This document shows positions 10,428 to 21,073 of a DNA stretch of 64,000 bases, one piece after another. The DNA lies in the NCBI GenBank assembly GCA_009829735.1, contig CM020619.1, positions 10,034,375 to 10,098,374 on the forward strand, given 5' to 3'. Below the pieces are notes generated by a model, which saw nothing but the letters and a program-made list of their open reading frames with translations, did no database searches and had not been told where the DNA came from. Position numbers and translations under genes: made by a program. The number at the start of each line of letters is the position of its first letter. Within the stretch, counting starts at the first letter, position 1. Origin of the DNA: Pyropia yezoensis. Taxonomy: Eukaryota > Rhodophyta > Bangiophyceae > Bangiales > Bangiaceae.

Positions 10428-11692
10428 GCGCATGCCGTCGAGGGAAGCACGCTGAGCTGGCCGCTGTCGCTTCGCGCCACGGTCGGACGCCCACACTGTT
10501 GGCAAATCCAAGCGCCTGTGCAGCTGGAGAGTGAAGAGCTATCAGTGCAGCCTACAGGATGCAGACATGCTGCTCAGTGTGTGAGATGAGACGCAGACAT
10601 GCTGCTCAGTGTGTGAGATGAGACGCACACTGTGGCGGGGTTGTTTTGTTTATTCGGGCTGGGAGCCTGACGCCGTGTTGCACACTTGTTGAGCGGGTGC
10701 ATTGCCAGGTGGGATAACTCGGGCGGGAAGCGCTGCAGGCATGCACTTCGATGTATATGGTAGGCGCTGCCTCGAGCAATGCTACTGCTTCCGCTGAGGT
10801 CACCAAGGCCGTGTACGTCGACGCCCCTCAATGACAGTGCGCACCGAGTACTGAGATTGCTAAATTGCACATTCAAGTGCGGAGTTACCTGCTGCGCCTT
10901 GTGACCAAGCCATGCTATTGGTGGATGCGACCCGTGAAGGCGACTGAAGTCAGAAGAGTAAGAGAATTTGTGTGAGGCGGTCAAAGTTCTTCGAGCCGTG
11001 CCGCAAACCACGGATTGCGGCTTCTGTGCTCGGGCAGTGGGCAGCAGATGACTGCCGACACCTTGGGCAGTGGGCAGCAGATGACTGCCGACACCTTGGT
11101 CGCTTTCACACAATCGGATTGCCCGCTGGGATTGTGAACGACCATGAGAGACAGACGCGTGTCACTCTCTGGGCCGAGGACGTCCTGGCTTTTCATTGGC
11201 CGAACTGTACACGTGTTGCAATCGAGTTTAGTGGTCCACCTCCGACATGAGAAACGCCGCAGCACGGTGTCCGGGCATTTTATAGAAAAGCACGATAGGC
11301 ATCCCGACTCCCTCCAGCTAGCGCTTTTTTCACAGAAACATTGCCAAATGTTCATGAAAATCTCTGAAGTTTCGCTAAGGAAAGGTTCCCCCGGAGCTGA
11401 CCCCCGCCACTCTCCCGCTGTGTGCCCTCCCCTCGAGAGCGGAGAGCGGGGGCTGCCTCTGGCGGTGGCGCTCTCGCCCCCTCGGCGCTGCCCCCACGCT
11501 GCGCAGAGTCTGGGACGTGAGCAGGCGTCCCTCCCCCCCTTCCATCCCCTCCCCGCATGCGCGCACCGTCCCGCCGCTGCATCTCCCCTCTTCTTCTTGC
11601 CGGGTGTGTCCCTCCCTTCTGGCTCCCCACCACCCCCCCCTCCCTCATCATCTCGCTCATTCTCCAGTGTGGCAACCGCTGCCGCCGCCGCC
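10428..11692. other. Divergent intergenic region with two short tandem duplications
   Basis: This separates the SET gene (-) from the PPR gene (+). It holds an exact 32-bp tandem duplication (10561-10592 and 10593-10624) and an exact 33-bp one (11032-11064 and 11065-11097). The PPR frame is open from 11144, but the codon composition before 11693 is unlike the gene, so I treat that part as leader. Confidence 0.6.
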
Positions 11693-14600
11693 ATGACCGC
11701 TCCAGGCGGGAGTGCCGGCCGAGCGGCGGCATCCCCGCATCCGCGTCGGCCGCCGCCGCCGCGGCCGCCGCCGCCACTGCCACCGCGGGCGTGCTTTGTT
11801 CCTGGCCCCGCGATTCCCACGGTGGCCACCGCCGCTGCTGCCGCTGCTGCTGCGGCCACCCCCACCGCCGCCACCTCCACCGCTGCCATCACCGCTCTGC
11901 GGCCACGGCGGCGCGGCGTCTGCCGCGGCCCCGTCGCGGCGTTCGTGGCCTGCGTTGCCGCCCCTGGTCGCGGCAGGCCCGGGGGGCGGGGCGCCGTGGC
12001 ACTCACCGCCACGGCGGCGGCGGCGGCGGCGCCTGCCTGGGATGCCGACCCCGCCGGTGGGGGAGGTGGCCGGCGGCCGCCACTCGCGCCGGCGGGGGTG
12101 GCCCCGCAGGCTGCCGCTCCCGGCAGGGTTCGCCTGGGCGCTCCACCCCCCGATGGTGCCCCGTCACCGCGACCGCCGCCGCCGCCGCCACCGTCGCGAC
12201 CGTCCACGGCTGTCGGGGCGGGCGGTGCCGCCCCGCCGGGTGCGCGCGCCTCGACTGGTGGCGCCTTGGGTGGGGGCACCGGTGGTGATGCCGCCGCCGA
12301 CGACGATGCCACGTGGACGCCCTCCCCGCCGCCGCCCCCACCCCCGCGCACCGCCGCACGGCGCGCACAGGGCCAGCCGCCGACGGCAGCAGCAGCGGCG
12401 GGCGTGGGCGCGGGCGCGCCGGCCTCCGCCGCCGCCTCGGCGGGCCACGCGACGCTCGCCGCCGCGATGGGCCGCGGGGACCTCCCCGCCGCCGTCGAGG
12501 CACTGGCGGCGCTCGCGGCGCTCAACAGCCGCCGCGACCAGCTGCCGCCTCCGCCACTGCCGCGGACGTTGGCGTTGGCCGCGGCGACGGCGGCGGCGGC
12601 GGCAGCGGCGACGGCAACAGTGGGGGGTCGGGCGGGGGTCGGGAGGGCACCGTCACATTACGGCGGCGCCGTGGCGGCGGGTACAGTCCCGGCGGGGTTC
12701 CGCGCCCCGCCGCCGGCGACGCGGGCGCCGCCACCCCCCCCCTCCTGGCGGGGCCGCCCGACGCCGCCGCTCACCTATGCCCATATGCACGACGTGGTCA
12801 TTGCCACCGCGCGTGCGGATGAGTGGCACCTCGCCCTGCGGGCGCTGGCCATCATGCACACCCAGCTGCGCTACGTCCGCCGGTGCACATCGACGGCGGT
12901 AGCCGCCGCGCTCGGCCGCGCCGGCCGCGTTGAGGAGCTGGCTGCCCTCCTGGCCGACCTCACCGACCGTGCCGCGGTGGTGCGGGGCGGCGCGGCGGAG
13001 CGCGCCGCCGCCGCCCCCGACGCACGGATGGTGGGCGTCGCGGTCCGCGCCGCGGTCGGGCGGGGCCGCGTGGACGTGGCGGCGGCAATGGTCCGCTACG
13101 CCGACGCGGTGGGCACCCCGCTCAGCGGGGCGGCGGCGGCATCGCTGATGGCCGGCTACGCCGCCGCCGGCCGTCCCGCGGCGGTGGCGAGGGTGGCGGC
13201 CACCGCCCGGGCGCTGCGGCTGCGTCTGTCCCCGCGCGACTACACCGTCGCCGCCGACGCGCTGGTACGGGTGGGGGACGTCCCTGCCGCTCGGGCGCTG
13301 GTTGCCGACGCGGCAGCGGCGGGGGTGAACGTGGGCGTTCACCTCCACACGGTGCTGCTAAAGGGGGTTTTGGCGACGGCGCGTGCCCGTGGCGCTAGGA
13401 GGGGAGACGGTGGTGCGGCGGCGGCGCTGGCCGCGGGCCTGGCCTACCGGGTGGGGATGGAGCGGCAGGGGGTGACGGCCAACGCGGTGACCCGCAATGT
13501 GTTGATTGAGGCGGCTGTGGCGGCTGGCGACTGGAAGGCGGTGGATTCGCTGCTGGGGGAGTACGGACTACAACCGCCACTCCCGTCGCTGGTGGACTTT
13601 GACCACCGGGGGGGCGGGCGCGGGCGGGGGGAGACTCTTGGGAATGAAGAGGAGTGGACCATCCACGGGGGAGGTGCTGGCGCCCACACGACGACTGCCG
13701 TCGATGCGGGTATCCCCGACGCCGCGATGGGGGCAGACGCCGTGCACGGCGTGCATGGAAACGTGCTGACAATGGGAGGCGAGACAGAGCAGGCAGCCGG
13801 GGGCACGCTTGCGGAGGACCACAAGCTGTCGACGCTGGGGCCTTGGGCGTTTCCCAGTGGGCCATCTCCCCCCCCTGGATGGCGGTCCCCCTCCTCGCCT
13901 GGAATTGATGTTGACGACGGTGGCGGCCGCGCTACCTCCTCTTCGACGGCGGCAGGGGATGCTGTCGCCAGAGAAGCAGCGGATGAGGAGGCGGCGGTTC
14001 GGAACTTGGGCATTGCAGTGACTACCGTCGTTGCCGGTCTCTCCCGCGCCGGCCGCATTGACGATGCGCTGGCTGTGGTGGGGCGGATGGAGCGGCGGGC
14101 GGCCTTCCCGGCCGACGTCCCAGACGTGACCATTGCGTACACGGCCATCCTGTCGTCACTTGTTGCCCAGTCACGTGGGATTGCGCGGGCGTGGGCGCTC
14201 TTCCGGGGCATCCGCAGCAGGTGTTCCCCGTCGGTGGTTACCTACACGGTAATGATCGCGGCGCTGTGCCGGCGGGGGGACGTCCGGTCTGTCGAAGCTG
14301 CCGCCGAGCTGCTGGACGAGGCCCGGGCGCTAGCAGGGATGGCTCCGCGAGCGGTGAGCACCGCGGGAGGACCACGTGTGCTGGCCGTAGCGGCGGCGTC
14401 ACTGGCGTCTGAGGCATCCCCCGCAAGGGCGTCGTTGCCCGCAGCGGCAACCGCAAAAGAGCCTGCAGGAGCCGCGGGGGTGGCATCGACTACGGCTGCA
14501 GCGGCCGGGGCGGGCACCGGCTGGCGCGGCCCCCGCCTGGTGCTCAACGAGGCAATCCACAACGCCCTATTTGATGGCCTCGTCAGCACTGGCCAGACCG

Positions 14601-15721
14601 CCCGCGCCGAGGCGCTACTGTGGCACATGCACCACGTGGACGGCATCGCCGCGTCGGTGCGGTCCTTCACCACTCTAATCGCGGGCTACGCCAACGAGCG
14701 CAACCCGGAAGCCGCGAGGCGGGTGTTCCGCTCCATGGCAACGGTCGGCGTCGCGCCAGACCGCGTCGCCCTCAACGCGCTCCTGGCGTCGGTCGCCCGG
14801 GTGGGCGACGCCCCCACCGCCGAGCGGCTGATTGACGCCATGGCCAGGACGGGGGGGGAGCTGTCGCCCGACGGCGCGTCATACGGGGCGCTCGTGTCGG
14901 CCTACGTGACGGCGGGGGACCTGCTCGCCGCCTTTGACGTGTACGACGCGATGAAGCGGCCGGCGGGGGGGGGGGGGCGCCCGGCGGGCAGCGCCGCCGG
15001 CACGGCCACCACTGCCACTGCCGCCACTGCCGACGCTGCCACCGCCGCCGCTGCCGTCCCTGCCACCAGGGCCCCCCTCACCCCCGCCGCTGTCGCCACC
15101 CTCATGGCTGCCGCCGCCGGCGGCACCTCGGCAGCGTCGACTGCCACGCCCATCGCCTCGGGCGCTGCACCCGCCGGTGAGACGGTGGCTACCGGCAACG
15201 GCCCGCGGGCGGCCGCAGCGGCAGAGGCGGCAACGCAGCCGGTGGCGGCGGCAGCGGCAGTAACCGCAGCGGCGGTGCCACCGGCTCGGCGTTCCCCCCC
15301 CGGCTCCGCCCCCGCCTCGAGCGAGGGGGGGGCGCCGCCCGCGGCGCGCCTCCGGTGGCTCGCTGTGGATGGCAGCGTTGCCCCCGAGGCGTCGACGGTA
15401 GACACCCTCCTCCGGGCGGTGCTGTCGCCGGCGGCGCTCGCGGCGGCGGCGGCCGCCGCCAACGCTGCCGCCGACGCCGTCGCCGACCGCGGCGGCGGTG
15501 ACGACCGCGGCGGCGGTGGCGGCCGGGGCAGTTGCGGCGGCGGCGGCGGGCCACGACGGCGGGGCGGCGCCGCGGCCGCGGCGCCCGCCGAGCTCCGCGG
15601 CTGGGCGACGCGCAAGGCGCGGCGGCTGATTGCCGACGCCCGCGCCATGGGCCCCGCCTACCCGCGGGAGCGCCTCGACACCTGGCAGCGCACCGTCAAT
15701 GGCCTGATTGGGCGCGAGTAA
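11693..15721 (+). CDS. Pentatricopeptide repeat (PPR) protein
   Basis: This 1342-residue protein carries helical PPR repeats at roughly residues 360-640 and 780-1090. Clear examples are 'VTYTVMIAALCRRGDV', 'NALFDGLVSTGQTARAEALL', 'FTTLIAGYANERNPEAARRVF' and 'SYGALVSAYVTAGDLLAAFDVYDAM'. PPR proteins bind single-stranded RNA base by base and act in organelle RNA processing, stability or translation. The first 340 residues are Ala/Pro/Gly-rich low complexity that could include a transit peptide. A long Ala-rich insertion (about 1090-1290) precedes a basic helical C-terminus ('RGWATRKARRLIADARAM'). A Ser/Gly/Asp-rich insertion (about 630-780) separates the two repeat blocks. I chose the ATG at 11693 because of its strong GCCGCCATGA context; an ATG at 11144 is in frame but lies in sequence of different composition. 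No DYW or SMR domain is seen. Confidence 0.85.
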   Translation: MTAPGGSAGRAAASPHPRRPPPPRPPPPLPPRACFVPGPAIPTVATAAAAAAAAATPTAATSTAAITALRPRRRGVCRGPVAAFVACVAAPGRGRPGGRGAVALTATAAAAAAPAWDADPAGGGGGRRPPLAPAGVAPQAAAPGRVRLGAPPPDGAPSPRPPPPPPPSRPSTAVGAGGAAPPGARASTGGALGGGTGGDAAADDDATWTPSPPPPPPPRTAARRAQGQPPTAAAAAGVGAGAPASAAASAGHATLAAAMGRGDLPAAVEALAALAALNSRRDQLPPPPLPRTLALAAATAAAAAAATATVGGRAGVGRAPSHYGGAVAAGTVPAGFRAPPPATRAPPPPPSWRGRPTPPLTYAHMHDVVIATARADEWHLALRALAIMHTQLRYVRRCTSTAVAAALGRAGRVEELAALLADLTDRAAVVRGGAAERAAAAPDARMVGVAVRAAVGRGRVDVAAAMVRYADAVGTPLSGAAAASLMAGYAAAGRPAAVARVAATARALRLRLSPRDYTVAADALVRVGDVPAARALVADAAAAGVNVGVHLHTVLLKGVLATARARGARRGDGGAAAALAAGLAYRVGMERQGVTANAVTRNVLIEAAVAAGDWKAVDSLLGEYGLQPPLPSLVDFDHRGGGRGRGETLGNEEEWTIHGGGAGAHTTTAVDAGIPDAAMGADAVHGVHGNVLTMGGETEQAAGGTLAEDHKLSTLGPWAFPSGPSPPPGWRSPSSPGIDVDDGGGRATSSSTAAGDAVAREAADEEAAVRNLGIAVTTVVAGLSRAGRIDDALAVVGRMERRAAFPADVPDVTIAYTAILSSLVAQSRGIARAWALFRGIRSRCSPSVVTYTVMIAALCRRGDVRSVEAAAELLDEARALAGMAPRAVSTAGGPRVLAVAAASLASEASPARASLPAAATAKEPAGAAGVASTTAAAAGAGTGWRGPRLVLNEAIHNALFDGLVSTGQTARAEALLWHMHHVDGIAASVRSFTTLIAGYANERNPEAARRVFRSMATVGVAPDRVALNALLASVARVGDAPTAERLIDAMARTGGELSPDGASYGALVSAYVTAGDLLAAFDVYDAMKRPAGGGGRPAGSAAGTATTATAATADAATAAAAVPATRAPLTPAAVATLMAAAAGGTSAASTATPIASGAAPAGETVATGNGPRAAAAAEAATQPVAAAAAVTAAAVPPARRSPPGSAPASSEGGAPPAARLRWLAVDGSVAPEASTVDTLLRAVLSPAALAAAAAAANAAADAVADRGGGDDRGGGGGRGSCGGGGGPRRRGGAAAAAPAELRGWATRKARRLIADARAMGPAYPRERLDTWQRTVNGLIGRE

Positions 15722-17043
15722 GAGGGGGGCGGGGGGGAGGGAGGGGGCACCTCGAAGGTGTAGGGAGGTGAAGGGGAAGGGAAGGGGGGTGGGAGCGTTG
15801 GCGGTGGGGGTGTGCGGGTGCACCCGCCACGCCAGGGGCATCGTGATGTGGGGCGTCGTGCGTGTATGGCCAAGTGGGAGAGGGGAGGGGGGGGGGGATG
15901 TGGGCGGGGATGCGGCCGTCCTCCCCACTGCCTTCCAGGTAGGGAGAGCGCCCCGTCTCCCCCCCCCGTGTCCTTTTTTTTTTGCACTTCCCCGGTTGCA
16001 CCAGACATTGCCGACCACCCACCGCCCTCTCCCCTCCCCCCCCCTTTCTTCGCCGACCGTGCGGGGGCGGCGCGGGGGGCGCGGTGCGAACGCAGGCGGC
16101 GGCCGCTGGGGAGCCGACGCTGCCCCCCCCCGCCGCCACTTGACTGCCAGCGCCGGCGGTCGCGGTCGTGCCAGCGCCACGGTGGCGAAGACGCACGGGG
16201 GGTCCTCTCCCCCGCTCGGCGTGGGCGCGGCACACGCCCCGAAATATTTCCGCGCCATCCCTTGGAGGCGGCCTGGCGGTCATGTCGGAGAGCGTGTCTC
16301 GGCGGTGACGCCACCGCCCATCGTTCACTCATCCCACCTGCCCCCCCCGCCCGCCCCCACGGACCAGTCCATCGCCACCCCTTCCACGCCCACCCGGTGC
16401 ACATACATGCAATCCGTCAAAAGGGTGCGGGGGGGGACACGGGGGAGAGGAAGGGGACGGAGGGATGCGGTTTTTCGCTCGTCATGGGGATGGACAGGGA
16501 GGCTCCACGGCATGCCCCAGAGGATCCACTCTCCCCCACCCCCCCACCGCCCCTCACTACCGGCGGGCTTGCCTCGCTGGATCGGCGTTCTCGCTGCCGG
16601 CACGGCCGTGCCACCCTCGGGGCGCAGCGGGGGCACGGGTGGCCACGGCGACTGCCATGGGTAGAGTGGGGTGGGGCCGGGGGGGGAGGGGGGGGGCGCC
16701 CCCCAACCCGCCGTTGGTCACACCGATCCCTCTGGAAGAGAGGACTGCCTGCCCCGCCACCATGAAGCCGCCGGCATGCTGGCAGACGCCTGACTGAGAG
16801 GGGCGGTCGCGGCCACGTCGGCTGTGGGATAAACGGCCACCCCACACCACGGCATTGCTTCCACCCCCGCCGGCCACCAGCTGCGCACGCAAACCAACCC
16901 CCCACCCCCCCAACCCGTCCCCCCCGCCTCCCCCTATATCACCAGTCCCACCACCCCCATCGACCACGTTGACAGGGCGTCCCCACGAGCAGCAACGGCA
17001 GGCGCAATCCCCCCATCCCACCCCAGCCTCTCTCTCTCTCTCG
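15722..17043. other. Intergenic, no supported gene
   Basis: G- or C-run-rich sequence with overlapping low-complexity frames on both strands. A (CT)n tract at about 17029-17041 immediately precedes the ATG at 17044. Confidence 0.5.
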
Positions 17044-18018
17044 ATGGCTACTCGCCCCCCTCACCGCCAGCGGCTGCTGTGGTCCCCCCGGATAACCACG
17101 GCCATGCCGCCGACGATGCCGCCGCTGGGGTGCCGGCCCCTCCCAGCCACCGCCACTGTCGACGCCGCCGCTGCTGCCGCCGCCGCCAGTGCTGCTGCCG
17201 CCGCTGCCATCGCGCGCGGCGGCGGCGACTGCGGCGGCAGCGGCAGCGGCGGCAGCGGCGGACGCCAAGGGGGCGGCGTGGCGATGCTCCCCCCCCTCCT
17301 GCGCAAGCCCGTGGTGACCGCGTCGCCAACATCCGTGTCGTCGGCGCCGCCAACGCCGGCCGCGTCGCTGCCTCCCCTCCGCGCGTGGCACCGCGCGCGG
17401 CGACGGCGGCGGCAGCGGGGGCTCGACGAGGGGGGCTCGATGGTTGCCGCCGCCGCACCGGCGGCGGCCGCGGTGGCCGCGTCACCCACCCCCGCGGCGG
17501 CCGACGCGAAGGGACCGGCGGTGGTGGCAGCGCACGTCGCGGCGGCAGCCGCCGTGGAGGCACCGCCACCGGGGCGGGGTGGCACCGCCGCCGTTGCCGC
17601 CGTGCCGACGGCGGTGGGGGTGGCCCCGTCGCCCGTGCGCGCCGCGGCGGCCGGCGGTGGCCGTCGCGGCGGCAGCGGCAGCGCCGGCAGCAGCGGCGGC
17701 GGCCGTCGCGGCGGCAGGGGCAGCCGCGGCAGCAGTGGCGGCGGTGGCAGCGGTGGCAGCGGCAGCGGCGGCGGCCGTACCGACCGGGCACTGGCGGCGG
17801 CGGCCGCGGCGGCGGCCGACCCCCGGTGGGGCCACTGGACACACGCCGGCGGCTGTGGCGGCGACGGACAAGGCGCAGCAGCCGTGGCCGCGGCGGCAGC
17901 CGACGGGGCGCTCGACGCCCTCGAGGTGCGGGGGTGGCTGCTCGTCCCACCCCCGCCCATGGCGCTTGTGCGCGCGGCGTCAGAGGATGCGTCGCGGGAT
18001 GGGGAGTTGGAGTTTTGA
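17044..18018 (+). CDS. Low-complexity Ala/Gly-rich hypothetical protein
   Basis: This open frame of 324 codons starts at an ATG directly after a CT-dinucleotide tract. The product is mostly Ala, Gly, Ser and Arg tracts with no recognisable domain. Two small segments look less repetitive: 'DPRWGHWTHAGG' near residue 260 and the C-terminus 'DALEVRGWLLVPPPPMALV'. It ends 341 bp from the convergent aldo-keto reductase gene. The opposite strand is also open over a similar length, as is common in such GC-rich sequence, so the call that this frame is coding is tentative. Confidence 0.35.
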   Translation: MATRPPHRQRLLWSPRITTAMPPTMPPLGCRPLPATATVDAAAAAAAASAAAAAAIARGGGDCGGSGSGGSGGRQGGGVAMLPPLLRKPVVTASPTSVSSAPPTPAASLPPLRAWHRARRRRRQRGLDEGGSMVAAAAPAAAAVAASPTPAAADAKGPAVVAAHVAAAAAVEAPPPGRGGTAAVAAVPTAVGVAPSPVRAAAAGGGRRGGSGSAGSSGGGRRGGRGSRGSSGGGGSGGSGSGGGRTDRALAAAAAAAADPRWGHWTHAGGCGGDGQGAAAVAAAAADGALDALEVRGWLLVPPPPMALVRAASEDASRDGELEF

Positions 18019-18359
18019 GCCACGGGGGAGGGGAGGGGCGGGAAGAAAGGGGGCGGAGTGGGCGCACGAGGGGGAGGGAGGGAGAGGGATGGTGCGTAGG
18101 AAGCAAGCAGCACGCCATGGCGTGTTCATGCGCCCACAAGGGGGACGCAAGGACATCGTCCGTGCATCCGCTCGACACGTGGAGAAGAGGGCGGCCTCTC
18201 CTCCGCCCGTCGGCCGGGAGGAAGGGACGCGCTTATATGTACATATTCCCGTTCACCCGCTGCCCGTGGATGAGCATTCGGGGCTGCGCATCCACCGCTG
18301 CACCTCCGTCGCACCCTCTCTCCCCCTTCCATCCTCCCCTCCATACCCTCCCGCGCGTC
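18019..18359. other. Convergent intergenic spacer
   Basis: Lies between the 3' ends of the low-complexity ORF (+) and the aldo-keto reductase (-). It is purine-rich on the left and more AT-rich around 18230-18250; no gene is seen. Confidence 0.5.
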
Positions 18360-19415
18360 TCACGCACCTCCGACAAAGGGCTCCATCAACTTATCCACCT
18401 CGGTCAGCACAGCGGGCGTCAGGCGGGGAACAACGGCCATGGCGCCCAGGTTCTCCTCCAGCTGCGCCACAGACGTGGCGCCAAGGATGCACGACGACAC
18501 GGCCGGCGACGCGACCGTCCACGCCAGCGCCACCTGCGTCACTGACACATCGGCGAGGCCCAGGCGGGGGAGGGCGGCGGCTAATGCCGCCGCTGCGTCC
18601 ACCTTGTACCGGTCCGCGCCGCGAAAGAGGCGCTCCCCCGCCGCCGCGGAGCGGCCGAGGGCCATCCGTGAGCCCGCCGGTGCGGCACCGCCCGCGTACT
18701 TGTTGGTGAGCACGCCGTCCGCCAGGGGCGACCAGATTGTCAGGCCGAGCGTCCGCCGCGGAGCGGTCGTTGCTTCCACGCCGCCGCCAGTGTCGCGGAG
18801 CGCCGTGAACGGCGCGTACTCCACCTCCACCCTCTTCCGGGTGAAGAGGTTGTACTCGGGCTGCTCCACGACGGGCGGTGCTCGACCAGTGGCAGCCGCC
18901 TCGTCCAGGGCAGCGGTGATGCGGGCGGCAGGCCACATGGACGTGCCCCAATAAAGCGCCTGCCCGCGGTCAATGGCGGCGGAGAAGGCGGCGACGGTCT
19001 CTGAAAGGGGCGTCTGGAAGTCCGCGCGGTGGGCGTAGATAATGTCGACATAGTCCAACCCCAGACGGGCCAGCGACGCGGACAGGCCCTGGGTGATGTG
19101 CTTGCGAGACAGGCCCCGCCGGTTGGGGCGGTCGGAGCTCTTGTCGCCAAAGAAGAGCTTCGTACTGACGACAAGGTCGGCACGCGTCCACACGCCGTCG
19201 GCAATGCCGCGGGCAATGACCGCACCGAGGAGCGTCTCGGCGACGCCGCCAGCATAGATTTCCGCCGTATCAAAAAAGTTGACCCCCGCCGCGTACGCAG
19301 TACGGGCGAGTGCGTAGGCCAGCTCCTCGTCCACCTGGTCCCCCCATGTGACCCACGTGCCCAGGCTGAAGACGCTCACCTGCAGGCCGCTGTTGCCAAG
19401 GTAGCGGTACTCCAT
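18360..19415 (-). CDS. Aldo-keto reductase, Kv-beta (AKR6) type
   Basis: The 351-residue protein is a full-length (alpha/beta)8-barrel NADPH-dependent oxidoreductase. It begins 'MEYRYLGNSGLQVS' and shows the catalytic tetrad: D49 and Y54 in 'FFDTAEIYAGG', K86 in 'VVSTKLFFG', and H129 in 'IIYAHRAD'. The segments 'GLSRKHITQGLSASLARL', 'ALYWGTSMW' and 'EYNLFTRKRVEVEY' match the voltage-gated potassium channel beta-subunit-like branch rather than classical aldose reductases. Animal Kv-beta proteins have Asn where this protein has His129, so this one looks like a regular enzyme. The C-terminal cofactor motif is 'SSCILGATSVAQLEENL'. Substrate is unknown; reactive carbonyl detoxification is typical of relatives. 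The start is the only ATG at the family-typical N-terminus; the upstream open frame begins with GTG. A TATATAT element lies about 130 bp upstream. Confidence 0.93.
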   Translation of the reverse strand: MEYRYLGNSGLQVSVFSLGTWVTWGDQVDEELAYALARTAYAAGVNFFDTAEIYAGGVAETLLGAVIARGIADGVWTRADLVVSTKLFFGDKSSDRPNRRGLSRKHITQGLSASLARLGLDYVDIIYAHRADFQTPLSETVAAFSAAIDRGQALYWGTSMWPAARITAALDEAAATGRAPPVVEQPEYNLFTRKRVEVEYAPFTALRDTGGGVEATTAPRRTLGLTIWSPLADGVLTNKYAGGAAPAGSRMALGRSAAAGERLFRGADRYKVDAAAALAAALPRLGLADVSVTQVALAWTVASPAVSSCILGATSVAQLEENLGAMAVVPRLTPAVLTEVDKLMEPFVGGA

Positions 19416-19544
19416 CGGCGTGTGCGCGATCGTCGCGATGAAGAAGAAGAAAGGGGCAATGAAAAAAGCGGAAGGAGAGGAGCGGAGGACCACGGAGCGT
19501 TCCCGCGAGTGAGGACACGATGAGGCTTCACCTTTGTACAGTAC

Positions 19545-19551
19545 ATATATA
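19545..19551 (-). promoter_or_regulatory. TATA box of the aldo-keto reductase gene
   Basis: The minus strand reads AGTATATATG about 130 bp upstream of the ATG at 19415, in a locally AT-rich region. Confidence 0.5.
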
Positions 19552-20468
19552 CTCTACTGCGACAGCTTTGCAGCACGGCAACGAACGAACAATAGTATTT
19601 ACATACTTGTGTCATCTGGGTTGGCCGCTTAGCGGTCAAGTTCCAACGTACTGTTCCAACATATAGTTACTGGAAAGACTCTCGTGAGTACTTTTTCAGT
19701 TGAAGCGACGAGCTGTACGAAGGCAGTTGCTCGTGTACCCTAGATCTTGCTGACGCGCATGACGTTCCAAGCGCCGCGAGCGAAGTCTCGCTGCAGCTGG
19801 GACAGGTAGCTCCGCATGGGACTCCTGCACCAGGGGCATGGCCACATGTTCCGAGGTGCGAAGAGGAACAAAGGCGAGTGGTGGCCTCGCTGGTGCTGCA
19901 GCAGTGGAACAGTCAACGGTGGGGGTCGGGAAGGTGGAACCGGCTTGCTTGGATGGGGGTTGGAGTCGCGCGCAGCCGCAAGCGATCCCCTGCGGGAGTG
20001 AGTGTGCGCGGAGATTCTGCTACAGAGGCCGTCCCTGGGGTGGGGGGGGTTGGCCCCCGCTCTTTCCTTCGCTTTTGTCGACGGAGCTGCTGCTGGGGGA
20101 AGGCGGGGCAGTGCTGACTGTTGCCATGATGTCGCTTCAAACAGTGGGGGGGATGGGGGAAGGATAGAGCGGGGGTGGTACTGAGGGAATGGGTTGGAGG
20201 TGGTCAGCTACTCAAGAAAGAGGGGAGAGACGGGGTCGGTACGGTGGCCAGATGGGTGGTGGGGCAAGGCCCGCAGCCCCACCACCCCTGCGCACCCCTC
20301 TGGCGCCCCACTTTAGACTGCAGCTGGCTCTGGCGCCGGGATGATTGGGCCTTTGGTGGATGGGGCAAAGGGGGGTGGGGTGGCTGATGCCCGCCGGCAG
20401 AGGGGGAGGGCGTTCTGAGGGGTGTCGAAGATGGGTAGGGGAGGAGGCCTTACTTAAACAGAGGGCTC
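19552..20468. other. Intergenic, relatively AT-rich, no supported gene
   Basis: This is the divergent promoter side of the aldo-keto reductase gene. Only short frames without domains are seen. Confidence 0.5.
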
Positions 20469-20710
20469 GGGGCAGGGGAAGGCTGCCTTCGGGGGCTGCC
20501 CCTGCCCGCGCACCCCCACCGCGTCCGCTCCGGCGCCCCTAGGGGCCCTGGGCCCGCCCGCAAGGGCGGGCGCAGGGGAACCAGAGGCAAACTGCTGGTG
20601 GCGGCGAATGGGCACCCCCGTCTCCCACGGCACGTGCTGACCCCTCCGCCAGGCGCGCCGCCGGGCCTTGGGTCTCGAATGGCCCCAGCAAGGTTAAAAA
20701 AAAAAAAAAA
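20469..20710. other. Cluster of strong hairpins followed by an A15 tract
   Basis: Three stem-loops lie close together. GGGCAGGGG (20470-20478) pairs with CCCCTGCCC (20499-20507) and encloses a small AAGG/CCTT hairpin. A GGCGCCCCTAGGGGCC-like near-palindrome follows at about 20532-20547. GCCCGCCC-GCAA-GGGCGGGC (20552-20571) is an 8-bp perfect stem closed by a GNRA-type tetraloop. An A15 run occurs at 20696-20710. Such an arrangement could be a structured RNA or a retroposed copy with a poly(A) tail; no known RNA family was recognised. Confidence 0.35.
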
Positions 20711-21073
20711 CCAGGATGAGGCGTGGCCGTGGCACTTCCCTGAACTGGGCCCCAAAAGCGCAACCCCTCTTCCCGCCAGCGCACATGTACCGCTTCTGAG
20801 ATGATGAGTCAGCTCCCCGTGACGCATGCCCACCCCAACCGCTCGGCCGCTCCCCCTTCCGCACAAAGACAAGCTGCGCGACTCGGACGTGCCACTTCCC
20901 CTCGTCCCCTTCCGCGGCGCGGGCAACCCTCTCGACCAGCGGCGCGGCGCGTGGCGCGGTCGGGGGTGGTGCCCCTGCCGCCACCACCAGCCCCCTCGCG
21001 GGGGGGGTCGGTGCGCAAGCAGTCAGCCGCCATCCTACCCCCTGCACGCGCACTGACCGCGGAGGCCGAACAA

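Noticed and set aside
10574..11113. Minus-strand ORF of 179 codons
   Set aside because: Crosses two exact tandem duplications and has no domain or promoter evidence.
11144..11692. Longer N-terminus for the PPR protein
   Set aside because: In frame and with an ATG, but composition is leader-like and the ATG at 11693 has a much stronger context.
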